This document shows, in pieces, positions 56,508-64,000 of a DNA stretch of 64,000 nt (positions are counted from its first letter, which is position 1; every line of letters begins with the position of its first letter). Under the pieces are notes generated by a model, which was not told the origin of the DNA, searched no databases, and saw only the letters and a list, made by a program, of their open reading frames with translations. Origin of the DNA: Acinetobacter brisouisimilis (GTDB lineage Bacteria > Pseudomonadota > Gammaproteobacteria > Pseudomonadales > Moraxellaceae); the NCBI RefSeq assembly GCF_000368265.1, contig NZ_KB851219.1, positions 629,596 through 693,595 of the forward strand, written 5' to 3'. The translations under genes were made by a program, and so were the position numbers.

Positions 56508-57124
56508 TCAGCGCACCACAAGCCCATGACCTGCTTTGGGGAATGCCACTCAGCGCACTTCCAGAGCAAACTCCTGATTGGGTATGGCAGGCAATTGCTG
56601 CGGGGCAACCTGTAGTGGTACGCCGTGCTATAACCGAGCCTGATCAGGTTGCTGTGGGAATTCGTGGTGCACAGCGTCAGCAACGTTTTGCGTGTCTGAT
56701 GCCCAAAATGTCCATTCAACGCATGGTGAAACCTGAACAGTTGATTGATGTAAATGCTGAATTATTTCCAGTGATTGCGGAAAAAATCCAGCCAATTTTT
56801 CAGGTGTTACAGGCAACAGGTTGGACGTGGGGTATTACAGGCAGCACAGGATTTGAGTTGGCAACAGGTCTGCAGGTGACGCATGCTAACAGCGATTTAG
56901 ATCTGTTGATTCGCATGCCAAACGCGTTAGCCAAAGCAGATGCAAAAGCATTATTGGCTGCCTTGCAACCGTCATTGGGACGAATCGATGTGCAATTGCA
57001 AACCCCATACGGTGGTGTGGCATTGGCAGACTGGGCAAATAGCCGACATCAGGTGCTCTTGAAACGTGCTGAAGGTGCGGTGTTGGTGGATAACCCTTGG
57101 GTGATGCAGGAGGTTTGTGCATGA
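56504..57124 (+). CDS. mdcG: Phosphoribosyl-dephospho-CoA transferase
   Basis: 206-residue nucleotidyltransferase-like enzyme that attaches the prosthetic group from MdcB to Ser25 of MdcC, forming the holo carrier. GITGSTGFELATG and the acidic HANSDLDLLIRMP (two Asp for metal) mark the active site. ATGA-type overlaps on both sides. Confidence 0.93.
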   Translation: MISAPQAHDLLWGMPLSALPEQTPDWVWQAIAAGQPVVVRRAITEPDQVAVGIRGAQRQQRFACLMPKMSIQRMVKPEQLIDVNAELFPVIAEKIQPIFQVLQATGWTWGITGSTGFELATGLQVTHANSDLDLLIRMPNALAKADAKALLAALQPSLGRIDVQLQTPYGGVALADWANSRHQVLLKRAEGAVLVDNPWVMQEVCA

Positions 57125-58050
57125 GCTCATTGTGGGTCTATCCAGGTCAGGGCGTGCAAAAGCCCAATATGTTGCACGACTTACCTCATGATGATGTTGT
57201 GCAAAGTTATTTAAGCCGCGCTTCACAAGCGTTGGAGCAGAATGTTTTAAGTCTGGATACGCCAGAAGCCTTGCAATCCACCCGAGCCGTACAACTGTGT
57301 TTATTGATTGCAGGGGTGGTGAGTTCACAGCAACTGTTGCAGAAGCAGCTCAAACCTGATTATGTGGCAGGGCTCTCAATCGGTGCATGGGCAGCCGCGG
57401 TGATTGCTGACGTGCTGAGTTTTGAAGATGCCGTCAGACTGGTGGCGCTACGGGGCGAGCTGATGCAGACTGCGTATCCAACAGGTTATGGCATGACTGC
57501 CATCATCGGTGCGAGTCGGACGCAGGTGGAACACTGGGTGGCTCAAGTCCAGAAGCAGACAGGGCAGGTTTATATTGCCAATATCAATGCGGCAAACCAG
57601 ATCGTGATTTCAGGTGCAGATGCTGCCATGCAAAACGTAGTCAGCTTGGCTCAGCAGCAGGGTGTTTTGGCAAAAAGGTTACAGGTCAGTGTGCCATCAC
57701 ACTGTGAATTATTGAAACAGCAAGCGCAGACTTTGGCGCAAGCGATGCAAGAGGTTGAATTTAAAACAGCAAAGATTCGATATTTGAGTAGTAGTACCGC
57801 GCGTTTGATGATGAGCGCCTCACAGATTCGCCAAGATTTGGCAGGCAATATGGCGTGTATCGTTGAATGGGAAAGCACGATACAAGCAGCATGGGAACGT
57901 GGTGTTCGGCTGCAACTGGAGTTGCTGCCTGGCACGGTGCTCACAGGGCTTGCCCGCCGTATATTTAAAGAAGGTTCGGTCATGGCGTTTCAAGGAACGC
58001 GTCTCGACAATATCATGATTGCAATGCAACAGCAGAAAGAGAGCATTTAA
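57121..58050 (+). CDS. mdcH: Malonyl-CoA:ACP acyltransferase of malonate decarboxylase
   Basis: 309-residue FabD-like malonyltransferase that first charges the carrier with malonyl. ATG 57121 overlaps the mdcG stop (ATGA). WVYPGQGVQKPNM at the N-terminus, the nucleophile elbow GLSIGAWAA (Ser) and the catalytic His in VPSHCELL are present; the oxyanion Gln is in PGQG. Last of the enzyme genes. Confidence 0.94.
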   Translation: MSSLWVYPGQGVQKPNMLHDLPHDDVVQSYLSRASQALEQNVLSLDTPEALQSTRAVQLCLLIAGVVSSQQLLQKQLKPDYVAGLSIGAWAAAVIADVLSFEDAVRLVALRGELMQTAYPTGYGMTAIIGASRTQVEHWVAQVQKQTGQVYIANINAANQIVISGADAAMQNVVSLAQQQGVLAKRLQVSVPSHCELLKQQAQTLAQAMQEVEFKTAKIRYLSSSTARLMMSASQIRQDLAGNMACIVEWESTIQAAWERGVRLQLELLPGTVLTGLARRIFKEGSVMAFQGTRLDNIMIAMQQQKESI

Positions 58051-58103
58051 CAGCACTTTTTGCACAAAGACACATGAATTTCCAAGGATATGAGGAAAAT
58101 ACA

Positions 58104-58526
58104 ATGATTATTTATGGAGTTGGAATACTCGCACTTTGCACACTGGTTGGTACGATAGTCGGTGACCTTCTGGGTGTTCTATTAGGTGTTCAATCAAATG
58201 TCGGTGGCGTTGGTATTGCCATGATTCTTTTGATTTTCATTCGGTTATGGATGCATAAACGCGGTCTAATGATTCCTGAAACGGAAAAAGGCGTGACCTT
58301 CTGGGGCACCATGTATATTCCTGTAGTCGTGGCAATGGCAGCGCAGCAAAATGTGGTATCGGCATTGTCGAGTGGTCATTTGGCATTATTTGCAGCAGCT
58401 GGATCGGTCGCAGTGTGTACAGTAACTATTGCAGCATTGAGCCGTTATAAAAAAGGTGAACCTCTCCCAAAGGAAAATGAACCAGAGGTGACATTGGCGA
58501 ACATTGGAGGTAAGGCACATGGTTGA
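58104..58526 (+). CDS. madL: Malonate transporter subunit MadL
   Basis: 140-residue membrane protein with four predicted spans, small subunit of the two-component MadLM malonate:cation symporter. ATG 58104 with AGGA upstream is preferred; the frame is open from 58074. DLLGVLLGVQSNVGGVGIAM and GMYIPVVVAMAAQQNV-like segments fit the family. 53 bp after mdcH; overlaps madM by 8 bp. Confidence 0.92.
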   Translation: MIIYGVGILALCTLVGTIVGDLLGVLLGVQSNVGGVGIAMILLIFIRLWMHKRGLMIPETEKGVTFWGTMYIPVVVAMAAQQNVVSALSSGHLALFAAAGSVAVCTVTIAALSRYKKGEPLPKENEPEVTLANIGGKAHG

Positions 58527-59286
58527 TTTATTATTCAAAGATCTTACCCATTTGGGCTTGATTACTGCATTTGCACTGGTTGCCCTCGTGATGTGGCTGT
58601 CTACCAAAATCTCGAAATATTTGACCAAAGGTCGGGTGCATGGTTCGGCAATTGCAATTGTGATTGGCTTAATCTTGGCATGGGTCGGTGGAACCATGAC
58701 AGGTGGGCAAAAAGGGCTGACCGATATCGCACTGTTTTCTGGTGTAGGTTTAATGGGCGGTGCAATGCTGCGTGACTTTACCATTGTTGCAACTGCGTTT
58801 GAAGTTCAGGCAACCGAAGCTAAGAAAGCAGGATTTATAGGTGCATTTTCACTGTTCTTAGGCACGGTTTTGCCATTTATCGTTGGTTGCAGCTTTGCAT
58901 GGATTTTTGGCTACCGCGATGCAGTCAGCATTACCACCATTGGTGCAGGTGCAGTGACTTATATTGTTGGGCCTGTGACAGGCGCGGCAATTGGTGCATC
59001 TTCAGATGTAATGGCATTGTCGATTGCAACAGGTTTGGTTAAAGCGATTTTTGTGATGGTGACAACCCCGATGACAGCCAAATTTATGGGCTTGGATAAT
59101 CCGCGTTCAGCCATGATTTTTGGTGGATTGGCAGGGACTGTGAGTGGAGTTTCTGCGGGATTGGCAGCAACAGATCGTCGTCTTGTTCCGTACGGCGCAT
59201 TGACCGCAACATTTCATACAGGTTTGGGCTGTTTGATGGGACCTTCGATTTTATTCCTGATCGTGAAAATGTTGGTTGGCAGTTAA
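58519..59286 (+). CDS. madM: Malonate transporter subunit MadM
   Basis: 255-residue membrane protein with about eight spans, large subunit of MadLM. The start ATG 58519 is preceded by a strong SD (GGAGGT) inside madL. ISTKISKYLTKG-like loop, GALIGASSDV-type segment and the glycine-rich FGGLAGTVSGVSAGLAATD are family features. Brings in malonate for the decarboxylase. Confidence 0.92.
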   Translation: MVDLLFKDLTHLGLITAFALVALVMWLSTKISKYLTKGRVHGSAIAIVIGLILAWVGGTMTGGQKGLTDIALFSGVGLMGGAMLRDFTIVATAFEVQATEAKKAGFIGAFSLFLGTVLPFIVGCSFAWIFGYRDAVSITTIGAGAVTYIVGPVTGAAIGASSDVMALSIATGLVKAIFVMVTTPMTAKFMGLDNPRSAMIFGGLAGTVSGVSAGLAATDRRLVPYGALTATFHTGLGCLMGPSILFLIVKMLVGS

Positions 59287-59305
59287 ATCATGAAAGCAGC
59301 ATGTT

Positions 59306-59325
59306 GGGCAATAACACTATTGCCC
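59306..59325. repeat. Small hairpin at the mdc/mdcR convergence
   Basis: GGGCAATA/TATTGCCC with a 4-nt loop, straddling the mdcR stop codon, 20 bp past madM. No T-run; may be a weak shared terminator. Confidence 0.4.
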
Positions 59326-60252
59326 TGATGTTGAATAACTTTGAAATTTGTTGGCAAACATGCGACATTCTGCAATTAACGCGAGTAAATTTGGATCGCG
59401 TTCTTTGCTTTTTAAGAACACCAAACCAATATGTTGCTGGATTCTAAAATTTGCTTGTAGTGGAATCAGTTTGACCGAACTTTCATAGACTGCCGAAATT
59501 CGTCCTGGTAACAAAGCAAAACCAACGCCTGAGCTGACCATACTAATTAAAGTGAAAATATCACTGACCTGCAAAGCCACTTTTGGCTCAAAGCCCGCTT
59601 TTTGAAACACCACTTCACTGTCACTATGTGTTGCAAAGCCCTTGTTTAAAGTAATAAAGGTTTCTGTTTTTAGCAAACTCAGGTCGATTTCGCTGAGCTG
59701 GGCATATTTGGAATCTTTGGGTACAGCGAGAAAAATATCATCCTGAAACATGGGTAAAATTTCAAAATCATTGCTCGCTGTCGTTTCATTCAGTGCCACA
59801 ATAATCGCGTCAATGTCAGTCTGTTTCAGCTTGGTCACCAAATCCTGATTGGAACTGAGTAAAAGCTGAATATCCAGTTCGCTACGCCGTAATTTTAAAC
59901 CGCTGATCAGGGAAGGAATGGTTTTGACCGTGAGGGAATATAAAGAGCCTAAGCGCAAAACCTTGGCAGCAAAACCTGCGGCTTCACGGGTTTTTTCCAC
60001 GCTTAGTACCAAGTCAGCCACAATTTTTTGTGCATGTTCTTCAAACACATAAGCACTTTTCAAAGGAATCAGATTACGCCCTTCATTTTTAAATAACGGA
60101 CAACGCAGCGCACTTTCTAAAGAATGCAGGGCCTTATGAATACTGACATTGCTGACTTGCATTTCATCGGCAGTTTTGGACAAATTGCCATAACGCATAA
60201 AGGCAAGGAAAATCTGGATTTTCTTTAAGGTGATTTCATCATCAATCTGCAT
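59317..60252 (-). CDS. mdcR: LysR-family regulator of malonate utilisation
   Basis: 311-residue LysR regulator, convergent with the mdc operon, the position of MdcR in Pseudomonas. N-terminal HTH MRYGNLSKTADEMQVSNVSIHKALHSLE (here SIHKAL replaces the usual SVSRAI core) then LRCPLFKNEGRNLIPLKSA; the effector domain follows with VSSGVGFALLPGR near the C-terminus. Inferred to activate mdcA transcription with malonate. No binding site could be located. Confidence 0.85.
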   Translation of the reverse strand: MQIDDEITLKKIQIFLAFMRYGNLSKTADEMQVSNVSIHKALHSLESALRCPLFKNEGRNLIPLKSAYVFEEHAQKIVADLVLSVEKTREAAGFAAKVLRLGSLYSLTVKTIPSLISGLKLRRSELDIQLLLSSNQDLVTKLKQTDIDAIIVALNETTASNDFEILPMFQDDIFLAVPKDSKYAQLSEIDLSLLKTETFITLNKGFATHSDSEVVFQKAGFEPKVALQVSDIFTLISMVSSGVGFALLPGRISAVYESSVKLIPLQANFRIQQHIGLVFLKSKERDPNLLALIAECRMFANKFQSYSTSGQ

Positions 60253-60271
60253 AACAGAACATCCATATTCT

Positions 60272-60304
60272 TAAAAATTGGCTCGGTAAATGTGCCAAGC
60301 CAAT
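60272..60304 (-). terminator. Intrinsic terminator after the DUF815 gene
   Basis: Minus-strand stem ATTGGCT/AGCCAAT (7 bp, 14-nt loop) followed by five T, 16 bp past the stop of the ATPase gene. Confidence 0.7.
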
Positions 60305-60320
60305 CATATAACAGATTAGA

Positions 60321-61190
60321 TCATTGGTTCAGTAAGTTTGAACCAATCCAGTGTTTAGAAAACTGATACGCAGCACGACCTGAACGCTGCCCACGACCTT
60401 GTGACCAGCGCAGGGATTCAGCACGCGCTTCTTCTGTAAACTCAATATTGGCTTTTTTCAGATAATGCTCAACCACTTCCAGATACAGCGCCTGATCCAT
60501 TGGGTAAAATGACAGCCACAAACCAAAACGGTCAGAGAGTGAAATCTTTTCCTCAATCGCTTCTTGCGGGTGTAATTCGGTGTACTGAGGCACATCAACT
60601 TTTGTGACAGGTGTATTTTCATGCATGAATTCGGGGAGCAAATGACGGCGGTTACTGGTCGCATAGATAATAAAATTGTTATTGCCTGATTGTAGCGAAC
60701 CATCTAACACACTTTTTAAGCTACGGTAGTTTTCATCTTCAGCATTAAATGCAAGGTCGTCACAGTACACGATAAATTTTTCAGGGCGACCTTTGATCAG
60801 TTTTTCAATTTCAGGCAAATCTGATAGGTCATCACGTTCAATTTCAATCAGACGTAAGCCCCGATCTGCATATTCGGTCAGCAAGGCACGTACAATGGAT
60901 GATTTTCCTGTACCACGTGCGCCTGTGAGCAACACGTCATTGGCAGGTAAGCCTTTGAGGAACTGTAAGGTATTTTGTATGACTTTTTGTTTTTGACGTT
61001 CAATGCCTTTTAAATCTTCCAGATACATTTTTTTAGGTTGAGCAATCGGTTTAAGCTGTTGCTTTTGCCATTTGTAGGCTGGTGCAGAAAAATCGACTTC
61101 AGTTTTTACTTCAGGAAGGGCTTGTTGTAACTGTTGTAATACGTAGCCGATACGGTCGAGAAATTCTTGGGGTAAATCGATATGTGCCAT
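60321..61190 (-). CDS. DUF815 family AAA+ ATPase
   Basis: 289-residue ATPase of the DUF815 family. Walker A TGARGTGKSSIV (about 90-101), Walker B FIVYCDDLAFN, sensor I YATSNRRHLLPEF, and an arginine-containing C-terminal lid with RGQRSGRAAYQF. An N-terminal helical part of about 70 residues precedes the AAA core. The family is widespread and conserved in proteobacteria but without settled function. Transcribed alone, divergent from the patatin gene. Confidence 0.9.
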   Translation of the reverse strand: MAHIDLPQEFLDRIGYVLQQLQQALPEVKTEVDFSAPAYKWQKQQLKPIAQPKKMYLEDLKGIERQKQKVIQNTLQFLKGLPANDVLLTGARGTGKSSIVRALLTEYADRGLRLIEIERDDLSDLPEIEKLIKGRPEKFIVYCDDLAFNAEDENYRSLKSVLDGSLQSGNNNFIIYATSNRRHLLPEFMHENTPVTKVDVPQYTELHPQEAIEEKISLSDRFGLWLSFYPMDQALYLEVVEHYLKKANIEFTEEARAESLRWSQGRGQRSGRAAYQFSKHWIGSNLLNQ

Positions 61191-61357
61191 AATCTAGGTC
61201 TAGTTTGCTGGTTTTTTGTAGGTTTAAGCATAAGACAAAAAACTGTATATTTCACGCACTCCACAAATTAATCGAATTTGCAATTGATCTTGCCACGCCT
61301 GTTAAGTTAAGTTGAGAAAAATGGGCGGAAATCGTGAAGGTCAAACAATTGGGAAAT

Positions 61358-62863
61358 ATGATGACAAATCTACTCACCAGTAATTCCTATAACTCACACA
61401 AAACCGATCGTATTAAAAAATTACAGAAGCAGCTGGGTTCTGCTGAAAGCTACATCGAATGGAAAGAGATCGCCCTACAACTTGATGAGGCTTCTGGTAG
61501 TCAGGAGTGGAAATTTGATAATGCATCGCCTTATTTTGATGCAGAAGTAATTTCCCATCGTTTAGTATTACTGCGCAAATACCGTCAGCAAAACCGTATT
61601 AGAGACCTGATTTATATTTTAAGAGAAGGTTTAACGTATGATATTGCCAATATTTGTCATCCGATGCTGTTTGTTGAATGCTATATCGGAACCAAAAAAA
61701 TTATTGAAGACTATGTCGATGAAGTCAGTCAGTCATTAGAACATGTTGCTTCAGCACCAAGTGAAATATTGAGTCACGCTGAAAAAATCGAGTTTTTTAA
61801 AAATTGCGAAACAGCCTATGGTCAGCCTGCATTAATGTTTTCAGGTGGAGCATCTTTGGGCCTGTTTCATACAGGCGTATGTAAAGTGCTTCGCGAACAG
61901 GATTTGTTGCCACGTGTCCTTTCTGGCTCAAGTGCTGGGGCAATTATGGCAGCCATGCTGGGCACATCATTGCCTGAACAGATTGATCAGGTATTAACAG
62001 GTGAGCATTTCTTTAGTGAGGCTTTTCATTTTCGGTCGATGTCATCCTTGCTAAAAGATAAAGGTGGCTTTGCTGATGTGCGTTACCTGAAAAAATTCCT
62101 GATGGAAAATTTAGGCGATTTAACGTTTGATGAAGCCTATCAGCGTTCGGGTTTAAATATTAATATTGCAATTGCGCCATATGACTCTTCGCAAAGCCCA
62201 CGTATTTTGAACCGATTTACCTCACCTGACTTATTGGTCTGGAGTGCGGTGTTGGCGTCCTGTGCCGTGCCAATCTTATTTCCACCTGTGCATTTGACGG
62301 CTAAACGCTACGATGGTGAACATACACCGTTTATGTCAAATACCTTTTGGGTTGATGGCAGTATGCGTAGTGATTTTCCACAGGAAAAAATGGTGCGTTT
62401 ATATAACGTCAATTACACCATTGCCTGTCAGGTTAATCCGCATATTGTGCCATTTATGCAGAGCGACGAATCCCGTTACCGTAAGGACTTGCTGAGCTGG
62501 CCAGAACGGATTTTACGCCGTCAGGGCAAGGTTCTGGCAAAAGGCATGATGGACTTTACCCGCGAGCGGATTGGGGCTGTGCCACAGGTGCGTCGTTTGC
62601 TGGATTATGGCTATGGCATTATTGACCAGCGTTATTATGGCGATGTGAATATCTTTGCCCATTATAATTTCAAGCACTATTTGTATATGTTGCAAAATCC
62701 AAAACCGCATTTATTTGCTCAATTGCAAAAAGAAGGGGAGAAAGCAACATGGCCGAAGATCTCTACTATCGAGATGCATGCACGTATTGGTAAAACCATT
62801 GAACATGCTTTACATGCAATTATGCGTGCTGAGCAACAGACAAAAGTCATTGCACCTGTATAA
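61358..62863 (+). CDS. Patatin-like phospholipase with DUF3336 domain
   Basis: 501-residue acyl hydrolase. The start is uncertain among ATG 61358, ATG 61361 and GTG 61334. An N-terminal helical DUF3336 region (about 15-150), the type found in yeast TGL lipases and their bacterial relatives, precedes the patatin domain: oxyanion loop FSGGASLGLFHTGV, nucleophile GSSAGA, and the dyad Asp in WVDGSMRSDFP. It should hydrolyse phospholipids or neutral lipids at the inner face of the membrane; no signal peptide is seen. Directly abuts the kinase-like gene that follows. Confidence 0.9.
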   Translation: MMTNLLTSNSYNSHKTDRIKKLQKQLGSAESYIEWKEIALQLDEASGSQEWKFDNASPYFDAEVISHRLVLLRKYRQQNRIRDLIYILREGLTYDIANICHPMLFVECYIGTKKIIEDYVDEVSQSLEHVASAPSEILSHAEKIEFFKNCETAYGQPALMFSGGASLGLFHTGVCKVLREQDLLPRVLSGSSAGAIMAAMLGTSLPEQIDQVLTGEHFFSEAFHFRSMSSLLKDKGGFADVRYLKKFLMENLGDLTFDEAYQRSGLNINIAIAPYDSSQSPRILNRFTSPDLLVWSAVLASCAVPILFPPVHLTAKRYDGEHTPFMSNTFWVDGSMRSDFPQEKMVRLYNVNYTIACQVNPHIVPFMQSDESRYRKDLLSWPERILRRQGKVLAKGMMDFTRERIGAVPQVRRLLDYGYGIIDQRYYGDVNIFAHYNFKHYLYMLQNPKPHLFAQLQKEGEKATWPKISTIEMHARIGKTIEHALHAIMRAEQQTKVIAPV

Positions 62864-63655
62864 ATGTTTGAGTTTGAACGCCCATACTCGATTCAGGATA
62901 AAACACCTAGACAAAGTCAGGTATTTGGGCGTCATATTTACCTGCTTGAACAAGCAGGGCAGTATTATTGGCTAAAGTTGCAATTGCCACATGGGCATAC
63001 ACAGTTTCAACAGGGCTTTGCCTGTGAAGTTGAGTGTTATGGTCAGTGGCAAAACCTGCAACCCAGTTTTCTTTTGCCTTATCAATATGCTGCCAAGTTA
63101 AATCTGCCTGAACTGCCACAAACTGCGCAGGGTTTATTATTGCCCCATGTGCCAGAGGCATTTTCTGTATTAAGTCAATTCACAAATATAGATGTTATAA
63201 AACGCATTCGTATGGCGCTTGAGCAGCTTGATGCGTTACATATGCTAGGTTATGTACATGGTGATATTAAAGCTGCGCATTTTCGTTACGCTGCCCAGCA
63301 GATGTTTTTAATTGATTTTGAACAAACCCGACCAATTCACGGGACTGGCTCTATATTAAATGCAACGCCACGCTATATGGCACCTGAGCTGTTTCATGCA
63401 CAACCCAAAACTATTCAGACCGATTTGTATGCTTTGGGTGTTGTACTCTATGAATGGCTGACACAAACCCGTTTGAGTTCAAAAAGTTATCTGGATTGGG
63501 CTGTTTTTCATTGCCAGTCTGCCGAATTTAATTTGCCTGAACCTTGGTCTGTTTTGCAACCGTGTTTAGATGGGCTGCTAGCGCGTGATTTTAAGCATAG
63601 ATTTGTGAGTTCAAAACAAGCAACCCGTTGTTTAGAAACAATAAAGTTGTATTAA
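62864..63655 (+). CDS. Degenerate Ser/Thr protein kinase-like protein
   Basis: 263-residue protein with a eukaryotic-like kinase C-lobe. YVHGDIKAAHF (about 125-135) corresponds to the HRDLKxxN loop, with catalytic Asp and Lys kept but Asn replaced by His; LIDFEQTRP takes the DFG place with Gly changed to Glu; RYMAPELF is a clear APE motif, followed by TDLYALGVVLYEWL. The N-lobe is short with no glycine loop and only a possible Lys in YWLKLQL. It may be a weak kinase or pseudokinase. The ATG directly follows the stop of the patatin gene, so the two are co-translated. Confidence 0.75.
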   Translation: MFEFERPYSIQDKTPRQSQVFGRHIYLLEQAGQYYWLKLQLPHGHTQFQQGFACEVECYGQWQNLQPSFLLPYQYAAKLNLPELPQTAQGLLLPHVPEAFSVLSQFTNIDVIKRIRMALEQLDALHMLGYVHGDIKAAHFRYAAQQMFLIDFEQTRPIHGTGSILNATPRYMAPELFHAQPKTIQTDLYALGVVLYEWLTQTRLSSKSYLDWAVFHCQSAEFNLPEPWSVLQPCLDGLLARDFKHRFVSSKQATRCLETIKLY

Positions 63656-63709
63656 AAATAGCCGTAAAAGCATTTTTTGTTTGATATTTAAGCGTTTGGG
63701 CTATTTTTT
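63654..63709 (+). terminator. Probable terminator after the kinase-like gene
   Basis: Arms AAAAATAGCC (63654-63663) and GGCTATTTTT (63699-63708) form a 10-bp stem with a 35-nt loop, ending in a six-T run. The left arm overlaps the stop codon. The large loop lowers certainty. Confidence 0.6.
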
Positions 63710-63721
63710 GGGAAAAAGGGC

Positions 63722-63748
63722 TTGTCATCGCCTAAGCTGATCTATAAT
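63722..63748 (+). promoter_or_regulatory. Probable promoter of the tRNA Leu-Trp-Leu cluster
   Basis: TTGTCA (63722-63727) and consensus TATAAT (63743-63748) with 15-bp spacing, 13 bp before the tRNA-Leu 5' end. Slightly short spacing, but a perfect -10. Confidence 0.7.
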
Positions 63749-63761
63749 ATACACATCCATC

Positions 63762-63846
63762 GGGGGCGTGGCGAAATTGGTAGACGCACTGGATTTAGGT
63801 TCCAGCGCCGCAAGGTGTAAGAGTTCGAGTCTCTTCGCCCCCACCA
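63762..63846 (+). tRNA. tRNA-Leu (TAG)
   Basis: 85-nt class II tRNA with encoded CCA. Acceptor stem GGGGGCG/CGCCCCC pairs fully, D-arm GAAATTGGTAGAC, anticodon stem CTGGA/TCCAG with loop TTTAGGT giving anticodon TAG (63796-63798), long variable arm GCGCCGCAAGGTGT, and T-loop TTCGAGT. Reads CUA and other CUN codons. Confidence 0.97.
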
Positions 63847-63895
63847 TCTAAAACTTGAAATAGTTTTAGATTGACAATGCGAAAGCAAAGTCTAT

Positions 63896-63969
63896 AGAGG
63901 ATTGGTGTAATGGTAGCATGACGGTCTCCAAAACCGTTCGTCAAGGTTCGAGTCCTTGATCCTCTGCCA
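63896..63969 (+). tRNA. tRNA with anticodon CCA (tRNA-Trp, atypical)
   Basis: 74-nt cloverleaf with encoded CCA. Acceptor AGAGGAT/ATCCTCT, anticodon stem ACGGT/ACCGT with loop CTCCAAA giving anticodon CCA (63928-63930), T-stem CAAGG/CCTTG. The CGGTCTCCAAAACCG core is that of bacterial tRNA-Trp. The acceptor stem and D-arm (GTGT/GCAT with two G-T pairs and a 7-nt loop) differ from the AGGGGC-type tRNA-Trp normally found beside tuf and secE, so this may be a second, divergent copy. A 9-bp hairpin (63847-63870) lies between it and tRNA-Leu. Confidence 0.85.
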
Positions 63970-63988
63970 AAATTTGATGTACCCAAAT

Positions 63989-64000
63989 GGGGGCGTGGCG
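63989..64000 (+). tRNA. Start of a second tRNA-Leu copy (cut by the window end)
   Basis: GGGGGCGTGGCG is identical to the first 12 bases of the tRNA-Leu at 63762. Together with the tRNA in between this indicates a tandem Leu-Trp-Leu cluster continuing beyond the window. Confidence 0.7.

Noticed and set aside
63795..63986. Minus-strand reading frame of 63 codons with RTRTLT-type repeats
   Set aside because: It is the antisense of the tRNA-Leu and tRNA-Trp genes; its repeated peptide simply reflects T-arm sequences, a well-known artefact of tRNA clusters.

Overview
The window looks like an ordinary chromosomal stretch of an Acinetobacter-like gammaproteobacterium (Moraxellaceae). This is inferred from gene content and moderate-to-low GC with AT-rich spacers: an Lpt/Kds lipopolysaccharide block, malonate decarboxylase with MadLM, an acetoin dehydrogenase locus, glutaryl-CoA dehydrogenase with a LysR regulator, and glxBCD/glnT genes. 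No phage, insertion sequence, plasmid gene, rRNA or CRISPR array was seen. About 45 protein genes, two complete tRNAs and the first 12 bases of a third cover nearly all of the sequence.

Layout. 1-9.5 kb: the end of an OmpR-type response regulator, its QseC-like sensor kinase, a glycerate kinase, and a four-gene efflux operon (adaptor, RbbA-like ABC fusion, permease, outer-membrane lipoprotein channel). 10-14.7 kb: a GDSL esterase autotransporter, an Lrp-type regulator, ribokinase and a voltage-gated-type potassium channel. 14.9-19 kb: a metal or siderophore uptake group (TonB receptor, DUF2946 protein, PepSY membrane protein). 19-29 kb: acetoin/2,3-butanediol catabolism, with a GAF regulator, a second-type lipoyl synthase, acoA, acoB, acoC, a dihydrolipoyl dehydrogenase and two butanediol/acetoin dehydrogenases. 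29.3-33.1 kb: an iron alcohol dehydrogenase, a CoA-acylating semialdehyde dehydrogenase and an IclR regulator.

33.2-38.6 kb: lptB-lptA-lptC-kdsC-kdsD on the minus strand, divergent from cysS, then tRNA-Gly. 38.6-44.2 kb: glutarate catabolism (LysR, gcdH, MFS carrier, class III CoA-transferase). 44.2-49.6 kb: an XRE-cupin regulator divergent from glnT-glxB-glxC-glxD, a set related to gamma-glutamylamide and N-methylglutamate synthesis. 49.7-51.8 kb: a small ParB-like protein coupled to a SulP anion transporter. 52-60.3 kb: the complete malonate operon mdcABCDEGH-madLM and its convergent LysR regulator. 60.3-64 kb: a DUF815 ATPase, a patatin phospholipase joined to a degenerate protein-kinase-like gene, and a tRNA Leu-Trp-Leu cluster running off the end.

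The theme is peripheral carbon use. Acetoin, butanediol, glutarate, malonate and glycerate are each channelled to acetyl-CoA or central intermediates by compact operons with adjacent dedicated regulators. The least explained signals are a dispersed family of about 100-bp imperfect palindromes (three copies, all between same-strand genes), an AcoC with two peripheral-subunit-binding domains, an atypical tRNA with anticodon CCA, and the patatin/kinase-like gene pair. None amounts to a clearly new defence or signalling system; they are offered as leads.
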